From assembly GCA_021234155.1 (NCBI GenBank), contig JAJEKV010000022.1:2230728-2294727 (forward strand): 64,000 bases of DNA. Reading direction: 5' to 3'. Under the pieces are notes generated by a model. The model had not been told where the DNA came from and ran no database searches. It was given only the letters and a program-made list of their open reading frames with translations. This document shows positions 21,804 to 31,664 of the stretch, in pieces; the stretch's first letter is position 1; every line of letters begins with the position of its first letter. The position numbers and the translations under genes are program-made. Source of the stretch: Isoetes taiwanensis (Eukaryota > Streptophyta > Lycopodiopsida > Isoetales > Isoetaceae).

Positions 21804-21869
21804 TCCTCGTCTTGAGCAAGAATGCCGATTCGCTACGCGAATCGACGACATTTCCAGACCTCTTAATAT

Positions 21870-22586
21870 AAAGAAGATATTTGGTTTCTAGAAATTGGGG
21901 CTCGTGATCCGAGACAGAAGTACTCTCATCACTAAAAACAATACTGTTATTCCAAAAAGCATGACTGGAGTTGTTAATGTAAAATCTATCCAGAGCACAA
22001 AAGACTCTAGAATTACCCTTTTGCTTGTTAGACCAGGTAAATTTAGCAGTAGAAGAGGGAATATGAGTGAATAAAAAGGTATCAAGAAGATTATCCCAAT
22101 TCATTTTCTCTGTCTTAGATATGTTGAGGTTTTTACCCAACTTAAGATCCCAAGATGGGGTATTGTTAAAATCTCTAGCCAAAATCCAGGATAAAGAATT
22201 GTAATTCAGAAGCCAAGATCTAATGTCTTGCCATAGATTTTCTCTTTCTTTAGAGATGGTAGAAGCATAAATGTTTATGATGCCAAATTGAGAGCCATCA
22301 TGATTAAAAATGACAACTTGCCAGCATTTGCAAGGACTATTGTAAACCAAGCTATGATTAATATTTCTCCACATAATGATAAGGCCACCCGAGGTTGCAG
22401 TAGCACCAATCCATAAGGAAGAAAAACCAGGGCCAATCCAGTTTGCAAGATTAGAGCATTCAAAGTTGGAAAGTCTTAGCTCTTGCAGTAAAATAATATC
22501 AGCTTGATAATCTCTAATTTGGAAATAGCTCTTCTCCTCTTAACAGGCCCTTTAATGCCCCTAAGGTTCCAGGTCATTATCTTCAT
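21870..22586 (-). pseudogene. LINE-A copy 2, AP-like endonuclease domain
   Basis: Start at 22586 or 22577 (MTWNLRGIKGP). Then GLALVFLPYG-like, MWRNINHSLVYNSPCKCWQ, FGIINIYAST, LARDFNNTPSWDLKLGK, FTWSNKQKGNSRVFCALDRF, YINNSSHAFW and SVSDHEPQFLETK follow in order. Catalytic SDH is present; GDFNN reads as ARDFNN. A frame change lies near 22370-22460. The domain stops at the right target duplication (21850-21869) and resumes at 21180. Confidence 0.85.
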
Positions 22587-22640
22587 GACTGAAAAGGAGA
22601 GAAGGCAATAAAAGCTGAAGAAGCTTAGGAAAGAGAAACG

Positions 22641-22740
22641 CTAGATGAGGCTTCTGGATTGGCTTCTAGTAAATCTTTTGGATTGGTGCCTAGTATTAAA
22701 GGCTGGAGTATCAACCACTGAGACAGACTTTCTCAATTCC
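22641..22740 (-). pseudogene. LINE-A copy 2, remnant of ORF1 C-terminus
   Basis: NTRHQSKRFTRSQSRS resembles the C-terminal NTRLRSRKDT of copy 1 ORF1 and sits just 5' of the ORF2 start. Upstream of about 22740 similarity is lost, so this marks the 5' truncation. Confidence 0.5.
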
Positions 22741-23134
22741 TTTCCTAGTAGTCTTAGCATTTTTGTGCTTTGATATCTCAGGATTAGAAAGAGATAAGAA
22801 ATGACTTCATAAATAGTGCGGACAAGGTCGACCCATTCTGGAACAAGTTCCCTGAAAATGACTCCATCTAGACATGCATCAAGTATGGTCAATGAACCTA
22901 AAGTCATAAAAATATGTCAGGATACTCTCTTGAATGGAACCTGATATAATGACGTTATCTTTCAGCTATGAGATGTTCCAACAAAGGAAGTTAGCTAATC
23001 TTAAATAAAGGTGGAGGCACTCTTACAAGATCCCAAGTCTATTAGAGGCATAAGTAGTAAATAAACCTGCGCTAAGAAAATGGCATCCTCTGTTCATAGC
23101 ATTCACACGCCACAAAACAAAAAAGATCCATTAT
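22741..23134. other. Spacer, no gene recognised
   Basis: Sequence between the truncated LINE-A copy 2 and LINE-C. A minus-strand open frame (22641-22907) overlaps it but only its last part is LINE-like. Confidence 0.45.
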
Positions 23135-23255
23135 GAAAAAACGAAATAGAATAGAATAGAATAGAATAGAATAGGTTTTTAGCGTCCTCGGAGACCAATT
23201 GGCCTATGGGACCCAAACAAGAAAGAGAGCAAAGCATAGCATACATCGAGGGATT

Positions 23256-23277
23256 AAAACCCCCCCCGAAGGGTTTT
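23256..23277 (-). other. LINE-C 3' UTR hairpin, copy c
   Basis: Inner stem AAAACCC (23256-23262) with GGGTTTT (23271-23277). The outer stem seen in other copies is not clear here. Confidence 0.5.
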
Positions 23278-23339
23278 CGAGGAAAAACCTTAGCAATAAT
23301 AAGCCTGGCGGCACACCGCATACAATTGCATAAGATGGT

Positions 23340-24674
23340 TCAATACCGCCCCGTGTAGGGACATAAACGAAGTCCGTGCATCCATAACCTCCCGGAGGTA
23401 TGACCCCAACAAACCCACCGACGCCGTAATAATAATCGATGCAACGGTGGCCGTGCACTAGTGTCGAACATATCGCTCTCGGATGTGGGCAAATCTTGGG
23501 CGGTCCGGAGGGCATGACATTCATCCTCAATCGCTACTCGTGGCAACACTCGCAAAGCCTTTGCTCTCGTGCTTCCACGAGCCCAACGCTCTGTTTCAAT
23601 CCGGAGGTGATGTGCCCCGTCGCGAATGGAAGCTATAAGCCTGCGTTTCTTCATGGGTAGCCGGGTGTACAAAGGCTTGGTGTGGGCCTCTTGTGAGCCT
23701 AGGGATTGACCCGCCTGCCGATAGTGTGCCGCCTTAACATGCGTCGTCGAGCCTCGTGATCCCACGCTTGGGCGAAGGAAAGTAGCATCAAGGTATAGTT
23801 TTAGTGCCTCGCGATCTTTCTTTGTCCCGACTGGGACGATCTGCTTGCTCCGCGACACCCCGCCGCGGAGAGAACCACCGAGCCCGCTTGTCTTTCCAGC
23901 AGGATTTCAGCGTTGGGGACCCATTGCGTGGCCAAAGCAAAGGCGGGCAAGCGATGTATCAGCCATAGCGACCACCTTTTGGAAGTAAACGATATGGCGT
24001 TCCAATGCGCCTTCCGTTGAAGGGGTAATAAGCCCTGTCTCCTCGAGTAGGATTTGGTACGGAACTGTGGACTTCACCCCGTGGCCCGTGCCAAGAAGGC
24101 CTTCTCGCACCGCCGAGGTCATTCCAGTGTTGAGGGATATCACCGGACCCCACACTTCTGCCCCATACAAAAGGGCGGCTCAACCAAGGCTCGAAACAAA
24201 TGTGACGGTGACCCGGGCATCCTTCGCTTTGTGGCTATTGTTCTCGCATGGCATATAGTGCTTTCCAACCCGCAAAGGACCCGCAACCCGATAGCCGTGA
24301 TCCCAATGGGTGGTAGTTGAGAACTCAATCCCCAAGTACTTGTAGGTCTGAGCCACCTCTACCTCTTGCCCCCGGTAAGTGAATGTGGGAAGCCTTGGGC
24401 GACGGGATGATGCAACTAGCAAACACCCTAGTTTTGGCCAAGTTAACTCGCATGCCAGGTGAATTGGCAAAAAAGTGTCAAGGGCATCCGGTGACGTTGC
24501 ATGTCCTCCGGAGTATAGGCCATGAGGTTGACATCGCCAAGATATATGAGTTGCTCGGATTGTGTGATGCATGATATGTAGAAACCATGCAAACACATTT
24601 CCAACACTGAAAAAAGACCAAATAGAACCCATGAAAACACATTCTCGGGCCATCGGAGGGCAACCCCTCGTCAT
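23340..24674 (-). pseudogene. LINE-C RT C-terminal half, several frames
   Basis: Recognisable in order: EQLIYLGDVNLMAYTPEDMQ (motif C region, YLGD), then FTYRGQEVEVAQTYKYLGIE, MYGAEVWGPVIS, VKSTVPYQILLEETGL, LYLDATF, KKRRLIASIRDGAHHLRIET, RWARG and AIEDECHAL. These line up with the open LINE-C frame at 31665-32729. Frames change at about 24180, 23900 and 23850, and the product would not be functional. Confidence 0.8.
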
Positions 24675-24703
24675 GCACCTAGGGCTTCAATTCGCCCACA
24701 AAT

Positions 24704-27404
24704 TCCCTTTTTTTTAATTATGACTATGCCTATTCTATGTGATAGGAAATTTCTAGTTATCATTTTGAGTTGTGAACTCCCTTTGCTATTATATGCATAG
24801 TTCAAAATCACATGCTCTAATGGCATTTATAGTGTGAGCCACTATTCCAACGTATGCATTTATTTATAAGAAAGAGATCCACTTTTTCCTTCCTTCCTTC
24901 CTTCCTTATTAAAAGTTGCATGTTTGTCACTTGTTGGCCATTTCTTTTGCATGCATTTCTAAGTTCATGGAATTCCAATGGGGCATATGGAAGGCAATTG
25001 CACGTTTCCCCCTTTTTTGCACAGGTATGAAAAATCATATGCTATCTTTATTTATGGCTTTTCTATTGTCTTGGCCGATCACAAGTGATAATATCTCACA
25101 TATATACCTAAACGTAACCCTAATGCTTAGGGTTCTCAAATTTCTTCAAAGCGGCTTCCTAATACAGTGCCGCCATATTCTATTATCCTCTATTCTCCTT
25201 TATTTTGATTGCTATAGACCCACAGAAGCATCTGGCTGTGATCCTCTCCAAGCAGCATTGAGGTCCTTATCTGTTAGAAGACTGAGCTCTTAATCTGTCC
25301 TCTTCTTATTTTTGCAAGCATTGTTGCTTATATAAGCACTACATGCATATCTCTCGTTTATGTAAACCGAACTCTGGCAAAATGAACACCTTATGCTTGA
25401 TGCTTTGATCATGGATAAATGGTTCTTACTTGCTCTTTAAAATGGTAACATCCTTCTAAACCAGTGGTTTGGATGTTCATGCTAATACTTCACTGCTGTT
25501 CTTTCTTAAACATACATAACTGGTTCATATGTCCCTTCCTTGTTTCGTATTTTCTAAACTAACAGGGCAAAAGGTTACAAAGGCTGACCGGCTATAAATC
25601 GAGAGGCTCCATTTGTACCTTTTGGCCCTTCATTCATTACCAAGCCTATTGCTAATGATTTGATGTGGCTGCAGGTACTGGACCTCTCCTGCTTTTGTCG
25701 CTGTTTTGTGTTTGTTAGTTGGAGTACTGAAAATGGAAGTGGAGATAAGCTTTTACAACATGCAGTCTGCTAATTCTCTACTGTGGAAGAACCGTCTCCA
25801 TAAATCATGACATTTACTCTTCAAAACTTGTAAAGGTTTAAACAGGTTGGGTATGCTCTACTCTAGTGAAGACATTTTCATATGGTCTCTGTACATTCAA
25901 GCCATAGTTTAACCTAGCTGGAAAGGCTTTTTTCATTGCCATTTCTTTATTTGCAGCATTACTTGTAGCTGCATTACTTGTAGCTGATGTTAAATATCTT
26001 CCTCTCAAACATTATGTAAAGCCCGTCCATACATTACTGGATTTATGAGAATGCCTTCTATTATATAGTCGGTCTAATAAATCATGGCAATGACATACTG
26101 ATTGGTTGCTGCTAAAATAAGTTATAAAATATTTTTCTTCTTGCAATGTTTATCCCTTGCATGTGCAATTTATTTTTCCAGTGGGCTTTGTCCAGTTCTG
26201 TCCTTAATGACTCTAATGGTACTTGTCTACATTTGACATTTGAAATACAGTCAATTGGACAGTTTGACTCTTTGGCCTAATTTCTTTGGCCTAGATTGTT
26301 ATATCAATGGACAGAAATTTCTTGGGCTTGTAAAAAGCTAAGTTTATCTGGTTCAAAGGTTGTTCTTGACTTATCTACTCACTGGTTTTGGTAATTTTTA
26401 GTCCAAAGGTTTTAGAGGCTAAAGGACAATAAGTACCAGATAATTCTTATGTAAGTTTGAATCTGGGTTGATAATACAATCCTTGGGATTGACCGAGGAT
26501 TGATGTCAGACCTAGGTTTGGCTGGGTTTTTTTTAAGACACTTCAACTCCTTGGTATAACCAGGGTTGCTTATGTCCTTTAGCCTCAGCCTTGTAAAGGA
26601 AATAAGTAACAAAAGATTGCATGATACTCACATTGATCTGACATTGTTTTAGGATAAAAGCAAGTACATTGAAGAAAGTGGACTTTGAAGTTGTCCCTAC
26701 ATGAAATATGAGCTGACTGCATTGGGATAAGAAGTTAACAAAATGGAGTATCTAATGATAGCTATCTAAAGGAGATGGACTTTGTGTCATCTCTCCACAC
26801 CGTACAAAGGGAGCGCCAGTTGCAAATCAAAAAAGGAAATGTTGGACATGGACATATTATCAATGGTTAAAAGGTATGCGATTGCTTAAATGCACAATTA
26901 AATCCTGTCATATTTAAATGTTGATTAGCTGTGCAAAGTATATGGGATTACCCTTATAAATTACACCAGATACAGATCTGGAAAAAAAACAAAGAGGTCA
27001 TGTACCTCATATGCCATTCGGCCACATTAAAAAAATAGCCATTTATATGGCTCCCATTCTATGGCCTATCACATCCTTCGGTGAAGGACATAATAGATAT
27101 CATCACCAAATTTGCAACCAACGAATTTGGCAGCTATAGATCCAAAAGGAAGTGTTCTTTGTACATACAACATAATGTTTTCTCGAGGACTCAAATATGG
27201 TGCACAAGTTCTCATACAAATGATCAACAACCAAGTACTAAAAAAGGTAGATCTATAATGCGTGATCCCTGTTAGTGTGATTCAATTGGATATAAAATTT
27301 ACAATAGGGTTGGGTTTGACCCCTCACGATGAGGGTCAGCCCTCCCCTATGGTACACATTTCAAAAAAAAAAATGGTCAACCCAGTCCTACGGATGGAGG
27401 TAAG
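24704..27404. repeat. R array, unit R1 (about 2.7 kb)
   Basis: First of six copies of a unit whose landmarks are ATTATGACTATGCCTATTCT (start), the block GGCAAAAGGTTACAAAGGCT (25566 here) and TGGCCTATCACA (27058 here). R1 lacks about 170 nt present in all other units that cover this region (the EF-hand-like block), apparently deleted between short GATGCTT-like repeats near 25397, and has an expanded CTTCC run at 24887-24907. No intact gene; see the exon-like blocks. Confidence 0.9.
27318..27337. other. Variable hairpin at the end of unit R1
   Basis: GACCCCTCACGATGAGGGTC: GACC/GGTC and CTCA/TGAG stems with one bulge. Equivalent sites at 32950-32973, 45309-45332 and 48195-48218 have different sequences but still fold. 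Confidence 0.6.
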
Positions 27405-27731
27405 CTTTTTTTTTTTAGTTATGACTATGCCTATTCTATGTAATAGGAAATTTCTAGTTATCATTTTGAGTTGTGAACTCCCTTTGCTATTATATGCATA
27501 GTTCAAAATCACATGCTCTAATGGCATTTATAGTGTGAGCCACTATTCCAACGTATGCATTTATTTATAAGAAAGAGATCCACTTTTTTCCTTATTAAAA
27601 GTCGCATGATACATGCATGTTTGCCACTTGTTGGCCATTTCTTTTGCATGCATTTCTAAGTTCATGGAATTCCAATGGGGTTAATTCCACACAATTGCAT
27701 ATGGAAGGCAATTGCACGTTTCTCCCTTTTT

Positions 27732-27791
27732 TGCACAGGTATGGAAAATCATATGCTATCTTTATTTATGGCTTTTCTATTGTCTTGGCCG
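27732..27791 (+). pseudogene. Exon-like block 1 of the R unit (60 nt)
   Basis: Preceded by TTTTTTGCACAG and followed by GTGATA, so it has acceptor- and donor-like borders. Reads YGKSYAIFIYGFSIVLADH without a stop. The same block occurs in R1, R3, R5 and R6, but in R5 and R6 the acceptor AG is altered (GCACAAG). Product unknown. Confidence 0.35.
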
Positions 27792-28119
27792 ATCACAGGT
27801 GATAATATTTCACATATATACCTAAACGTAGCCCTAATGCTTAGGGTTCTCAAATTTCTTCAAAGCGGCTTCCTAATACAGTGCCGCCATATTCTGTTAT
27901 CCTCTATTCTTCTTTATTTTGATTGCTATAGACCCATAGAAGCATCTGGCTGTGATCCTCTCCAAGCAGCATTGAGGTCCTTATCTGTTAGAAGACTGAG
28001 CTCTTAATCTGTCCTCTTCTTATTTTTGCAAGCATTGTTGCTTATATAAGCACTACATGCATATCTCTCGTTTATGTAAACCGAACTCTGGCAAAATGAA
28101 CACCTTATGCTTCTTTGGC

Positions 28120-28236
28120 CAGAAAGAATGCCGTTTGTTTGATGTTAACGGAGCTGGACATATATCAGGAAGCAAAAAGGAACTGTAATGATGCTCACCA
28201 TTTCTGAAACTCAACAAGAGGACATCTTACAATAAG
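28120..28236 (+). pseudogene. Exon-like block 2 of the R unit, possible EF-hand remnant
   Basis: Bordered by TTCTTTGGCCAG and AATAAG|GTAAAG. One frame reads KECRLFDVNGAGHISGSKKE, then a stop. LFD-N-G-A-G-H-I resembles an EF-hand calcium loop of calmodulin/centrin type (D at 1, N at 3, G at 6, I at 8), but the loop is two residues too long before the Glu. Present in R2, R3, R5 and R6. This reading is tentative. Confidence 0.25.
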
Positions 28237-28460
28237 GTAAAGTGGATATTTCAGTTTATATTTTCAATAAACAGGTGCTTTCTCCTTAAAGCTTGATGCT
28301 TTGATCATGGATAAATGGTTCTTACTTGCTCTTTAAAATGGTAACATCCTTCTAAACCAGTGGTTTGGATGTTCATGCTAATACTTCACTGCTGTTCTTT
28401 CTTAAACATACATAACTGGTTCATATGTCCCTTCCTTGTTTCGTATTTTCTAAACTAACA

Positions 28461-28570
28461 GGGCAAAAGGTTACAAAGGCTGATTGGCTATAAACCGAGA
28501 GGCTCCATTTGTACCTTTTGGCCCTTCATTCATTACCAAGCCTATTGCTAATGTTTCGATGTGGCTGCAG
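28461..28570 (+). pseudogene. Conserved exon-like block 3 of the R unit
   Basis: Bordered by TCTAAACTAACAG and CTGCAG|GTAC, 109-110 nt. Reads AINREAPFVPFGPSFITKPI, AN-x-x-MWLQ. Present in all six units and as a diverged homologue at 8543-8650 (VPFGPWVVTEFIANVLM). An in-frame TGA six to seven codons into the block is shared by all copies, so either the real acceptor lies after it or the whole family descends from a dead exon. I do not recognise the protein. Confidence 0.45.
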
Positions 28571-29102
28571 GTACCGGACCTCTCCTGCTTTTGTCGCTGT
28601 TTTGTGTTTGTTAGTTGGAGTACTGAAAATGGAAGTGGAGATAAGTTTTTACAACATGCGGTCTGCTAATTCTCTACTGTGGAAGAACCGTCTCCATAAA
28701 TCATGACATTAAGTTACTCTTCAAAACTTGTAAAGGTTTAAACAGGTTGGGTATGCTCTACTCTAGTGAAGACATTTTCATATGGTCTCTGTACATTCAA
28801 GCCATAGTTTAATCTAGCTGGAAAGGCTTTTTTCATTGCCATTTCTTTGTTTGCAACATTACTTGTAGCTGCATTACTTGTAGCTGATGTTAAATATCTT
28901 CCTCTCAAACATTATGTAAAGCTCGTCCATACATTACTGGATTTATGAGAATGCCTTCTATTATATAGTCGGTCTAATAAATCATGGCAATGACATACTG
29001 ATTGGTTTCTGCCAAAATAAGTTATAAAATATTTTTCTTCTTGCAATGTTTAATACCTTGTATGTGCAATTTATTTTTCCAGTGGGCTTTGTCCAGTTCT
29101 GT

Positions 29103-30563
29103 ACGAAATCAACACCATATAGTATTCTGCTTGAAATCTTATAGTATTTTGCGAATCTTGTTATACAGTATAGCAAATTTTGTACTTGCATACCCCACAA
29201 ACGAGGAACTTTATGTACGGTATAGATTAAGGAATAAGGGGCGAATATGCCTATCCAACAGCTCAAGGTTGCTGAGTCACCCCCGTGTGAATATGCACCC
29301 AAACCAAAGGGGGTTTAAGGGGGATTTTAATTTAAATGTGTTGGACCCAATGGTTGTGTTAATTAATGTCAATGGTAGTTATGTGTTGATTGTTAATGTC
29401 AATGGTTGTTATGTGTTGGGGGATTTAATTTTTATATGTTGGATGTTAATGGTTTGTGTTGCAAAAAAAATTTTTTGGCCCCTTCTGGGCCTTAGGACGC
29501 CCCAGGTGTGACAAAAACTTTAGAATTCAAAACCAGTAAAAAAAAAACTAGAATTCATTTGAGGCTTTCATCACTGTAGCTTTTGAATTTGATCACAATA
29601 AAACAAATAGAACATAAGTAAAATTTACCATAAAGATAGAGCAGATTGATCCCTTTATTCGAAGTCATAAAGTTTGCAACACAAAGAAAACCCTCTGTTA
29701 TTATGCTACATATTGTTACTCCGCTACAACTATTTCTCTTTCACAATGACACCATTGTTTATCAATCCATATGATTTTGGATGCTCCATCTCTAGCTTAA
29801 AGGTAATGCATGATTCACCTTACGGTTTGATTAAAGTTCCAAACCTACAATATAAATGCATTCTTGTGGCCACTGTTTGACTGATCTATGTGACATGGAA
29901 AAGGGCGTGGAATAATCCACCTGTTGTGTGCATAAGAATCCATTTGTTGATTGAAGCTAAAGGTCTGGCTACTATGAACAATCCGGCACCCGGGGAATAT
30001 CCAAGAGTTGGAAGCAAACAGAGGGGCCTAAACTTGAATCTGCAGCAAAGAAATCTTAGGAAGGAAACAAAGGGGTTTTTTGCAAGCACTACATTGTAGA
30101 ATGGGAAACCAATACCTTGTAAAAAAAAATATTATGCTAACTGAAGAAACATTAAAAAACAAATACCTTTGTAAGTGTGAGCAAAAAATCCATGTGGTAG
30201 TAAAATCCACTCCGGCAATAAGAATCCAAGAGGGCAAGTACACATGCATATGCACACATGCACATACATGCACACATGCACTTGCACTTGCACTTGCACT
30301 TGCACATGCACAATACACATGCACATGCACACACATGCACATGCACATGCATACACATGCGCAGTGTTCATGCACAAACACATGCAGAGAAAGACAACAA
30401 CCCTCGGATTGTTCCCACCAACGAAAATCAACGGCCCATAAATGGTGCACTCTAGAAATACTATTTAGTACACCTCAACGAATACAACAACGAAATCATA
30501 GAAAAACCATGTGAAAAAACGTATAAAAATCTAAAAGTAACCCCCTGTTATTGTGCTACATAT
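29103..30563. mobile_element. FB element copy 2 (reverse orientation), inserted in R2
   Basis: Core (29103-29280: CAACACCATATAGTATTCTG through AATATGCCTATCCAACAGC), one arm (29281-29460), then the body in reverse, ending GTGCTACATATTG. Where other copies have the 55-nt minisatellite, this one has a CACATG/TTGCAC repeat (30240-30367). In other R units this site reads GTTCTGTCC-TTAATGACTC. No clear target duplication. Confidence 0.75.
30240..30367. repeat. CACATG / CACTTG hexanucleotide-type microsatellite
   Basis: Purine-pyrimidine alternating tract of CACATGCA and CACTTG units, non-coding; the Met/His/Thr/Cys-rich open frames on both strands here are artefacts of the repeat. Confidence 0.9.
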
Positions 30564-31607
30564 TGACTCTGATGGTACTTGTCTACATTTGACATTTGAA
30601 ATACAGTCAATTGGACAGTTTGACTCTTTGGCCTAATTTCTTTGGCCTAGATTGTTATATCAATGGACAGAAATTTCTTGGGCTTGTAAAAATCTAAGTT
30701 TATAAATAATAGATAATCTGGTTCAAAGGTTATTCTTGACTTATCTACTCACTGGTTTTGGTAATTTTTAGTCCAAAGTTTTTAGAGGCTAAAGGACAAT
30801 AAGTACCAGATACTTCTTACGTAAGTTTGAATCTGGGTTGATAATACAATCCTTGGGATTGACCGAGGATTGATGTCAGACCTAGGATTCTAGGTTTGGC
30901 TGGGTTTTTTTAAGACACTTCAACTCCTTGGTATAACCAGGGTTGCTTATGTCCTTTAGCCTCAGCCTTGTAAAGGAAATAAGTAACAAACGATTGCATG
31001 ATACTCACATTGATCTGACATTGTTTTAGGATAAAATCAAGTACATTGAAGAAAGTGGACTTTGAAGTTGTCCCTACATGAAATATGAGCTGACTGCATT
31101 GGGATAAGAAGTTAACAAAATGGAGTACCTAATGATAGCTATCTAGAGGAGATGGACTTTGTGCATCTCTCCACACAGTACAAAGGGAGCGCCAGTTGCA
31201 AATCAAAAAAGGAAATGTTGGACATGGACATACTATCAATGGTTAAAAGGTATGCGATTGCTTAAATGCACAAATTCCTGTCATATTTAAATGTTGATTA
31301 TCTGTGCAAAGTATATGGGATTACCCTTATAAATTACACCAGATACAGATCTGGAAAAAAAAACAAAGAGGTCATGTACCTCATATGCCATTCGGCCACA
31401 TTAAAAAATAGCCATTTATATGGCTCCCATTCTATGGCCTATCACAGTCACTGGTGAAGGACATAATAGGAAGGAAGGAAGGAAGGAAGGAAGTTTATTT
31501 TAACGTCCACGGAGGCCAGAGGCTTATGAGACGGTACATGCAGAGAACAGGCAAAAAGCCCAAAAACCCCAACACAAAAAACAAACAATATAACTGTACA
31601 GTAGATC

Positions 31608-31661
31608 CCTACTACCGGGATGAAAAAACCCCCACTTGGGAGGAAAAACCCTAACAGTAGG
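31608..31661 (-). other. LINE-C 3' UTR hairpin, copy d
   Basis: Outer stem CCTACT (31608-31613) with AGTAGG (31656-31661), as in copy a. Inner part CCCCCACTTGGGAGG. Confidence 0.55.
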
Positions 31662-31664
31662 CTC

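Larger units (their letters stand above)
21154..21869 (-). mobile_element. 676-nt SINE-like retroposon with 20-nt target duplication
   Basis: The insert 21174-21849 is flanked by ATTTCCAGACCTCTTAATAT at 21154-21173 and 21850-21869, and splits the LINE-A copy 2 endonuclease/linker. It is non-coding in any convincing frame. On the minus strand it begins with a hairpin, CGATTCGC-TAC-GCGAATCG (21826-21844), then a GCATGC-rich minisatellite, and near its 3' end carries the same hairpin module as LINE-C (21325-21403). Sharing a 3' module with a LINE while lacking coding capacity is the hallmark of a SINE that uses that LINE. No tRNA-type A/B boxes were recognised. Confidence 0.75.
15159..22740 (-). 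mobile_element. LINE-A copy 2, L1-type LINE, lacks most of ORF1, carries four later insertions
   Basis: Minus-strand element whose poly(A) is the T run at 15159-15181. About 800 nt of 3' UTR (15182-15975), zf-RVT, RT, linker and endonuclease follow up to the ORF2 start at 22577-22586. A short ORF1 C-terminus ends near 22740, where similarity to copy 1 stops, so it is 5'-truncated. It is interrupted by the foldback element (about 16640-18117), a 105-nt LINE-B 3' end (18183-18287), a larger LINE-B (18698-19305) and a 676-nt SINE-like insert (21174-21849). It is therefore older than all four. Confidence 0.85.
23135..24703 (-). mobile_element. LINE-C copy, decayed, with (TATTC)n tail
   Basis: Minus-strand element whose 3' tail is AGAAT repeated about five times at 23138-23171 (TATTC on the element strand). 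The conserved hairpin follows at 23256-23277, then a frameshifted RT C-terminal half up to about 24640. It abuts R1 at 24703, where it is 5'-truncated. Confidence 0.8.

Noticed and set aside
28461-28570. Shared in-frame TGA considered as selenocysteine or readthrough
   Set aside because: Land plants lack selenocysteine incorporation; a later splice acceptor or descent from a dead exon is simpler.
30028-30514. Long Met/His/Thr/Cys-rich open frames on both strands
   Set aside because: They are translations of the CACATG/CACTTG microsatellite and have no independent support.
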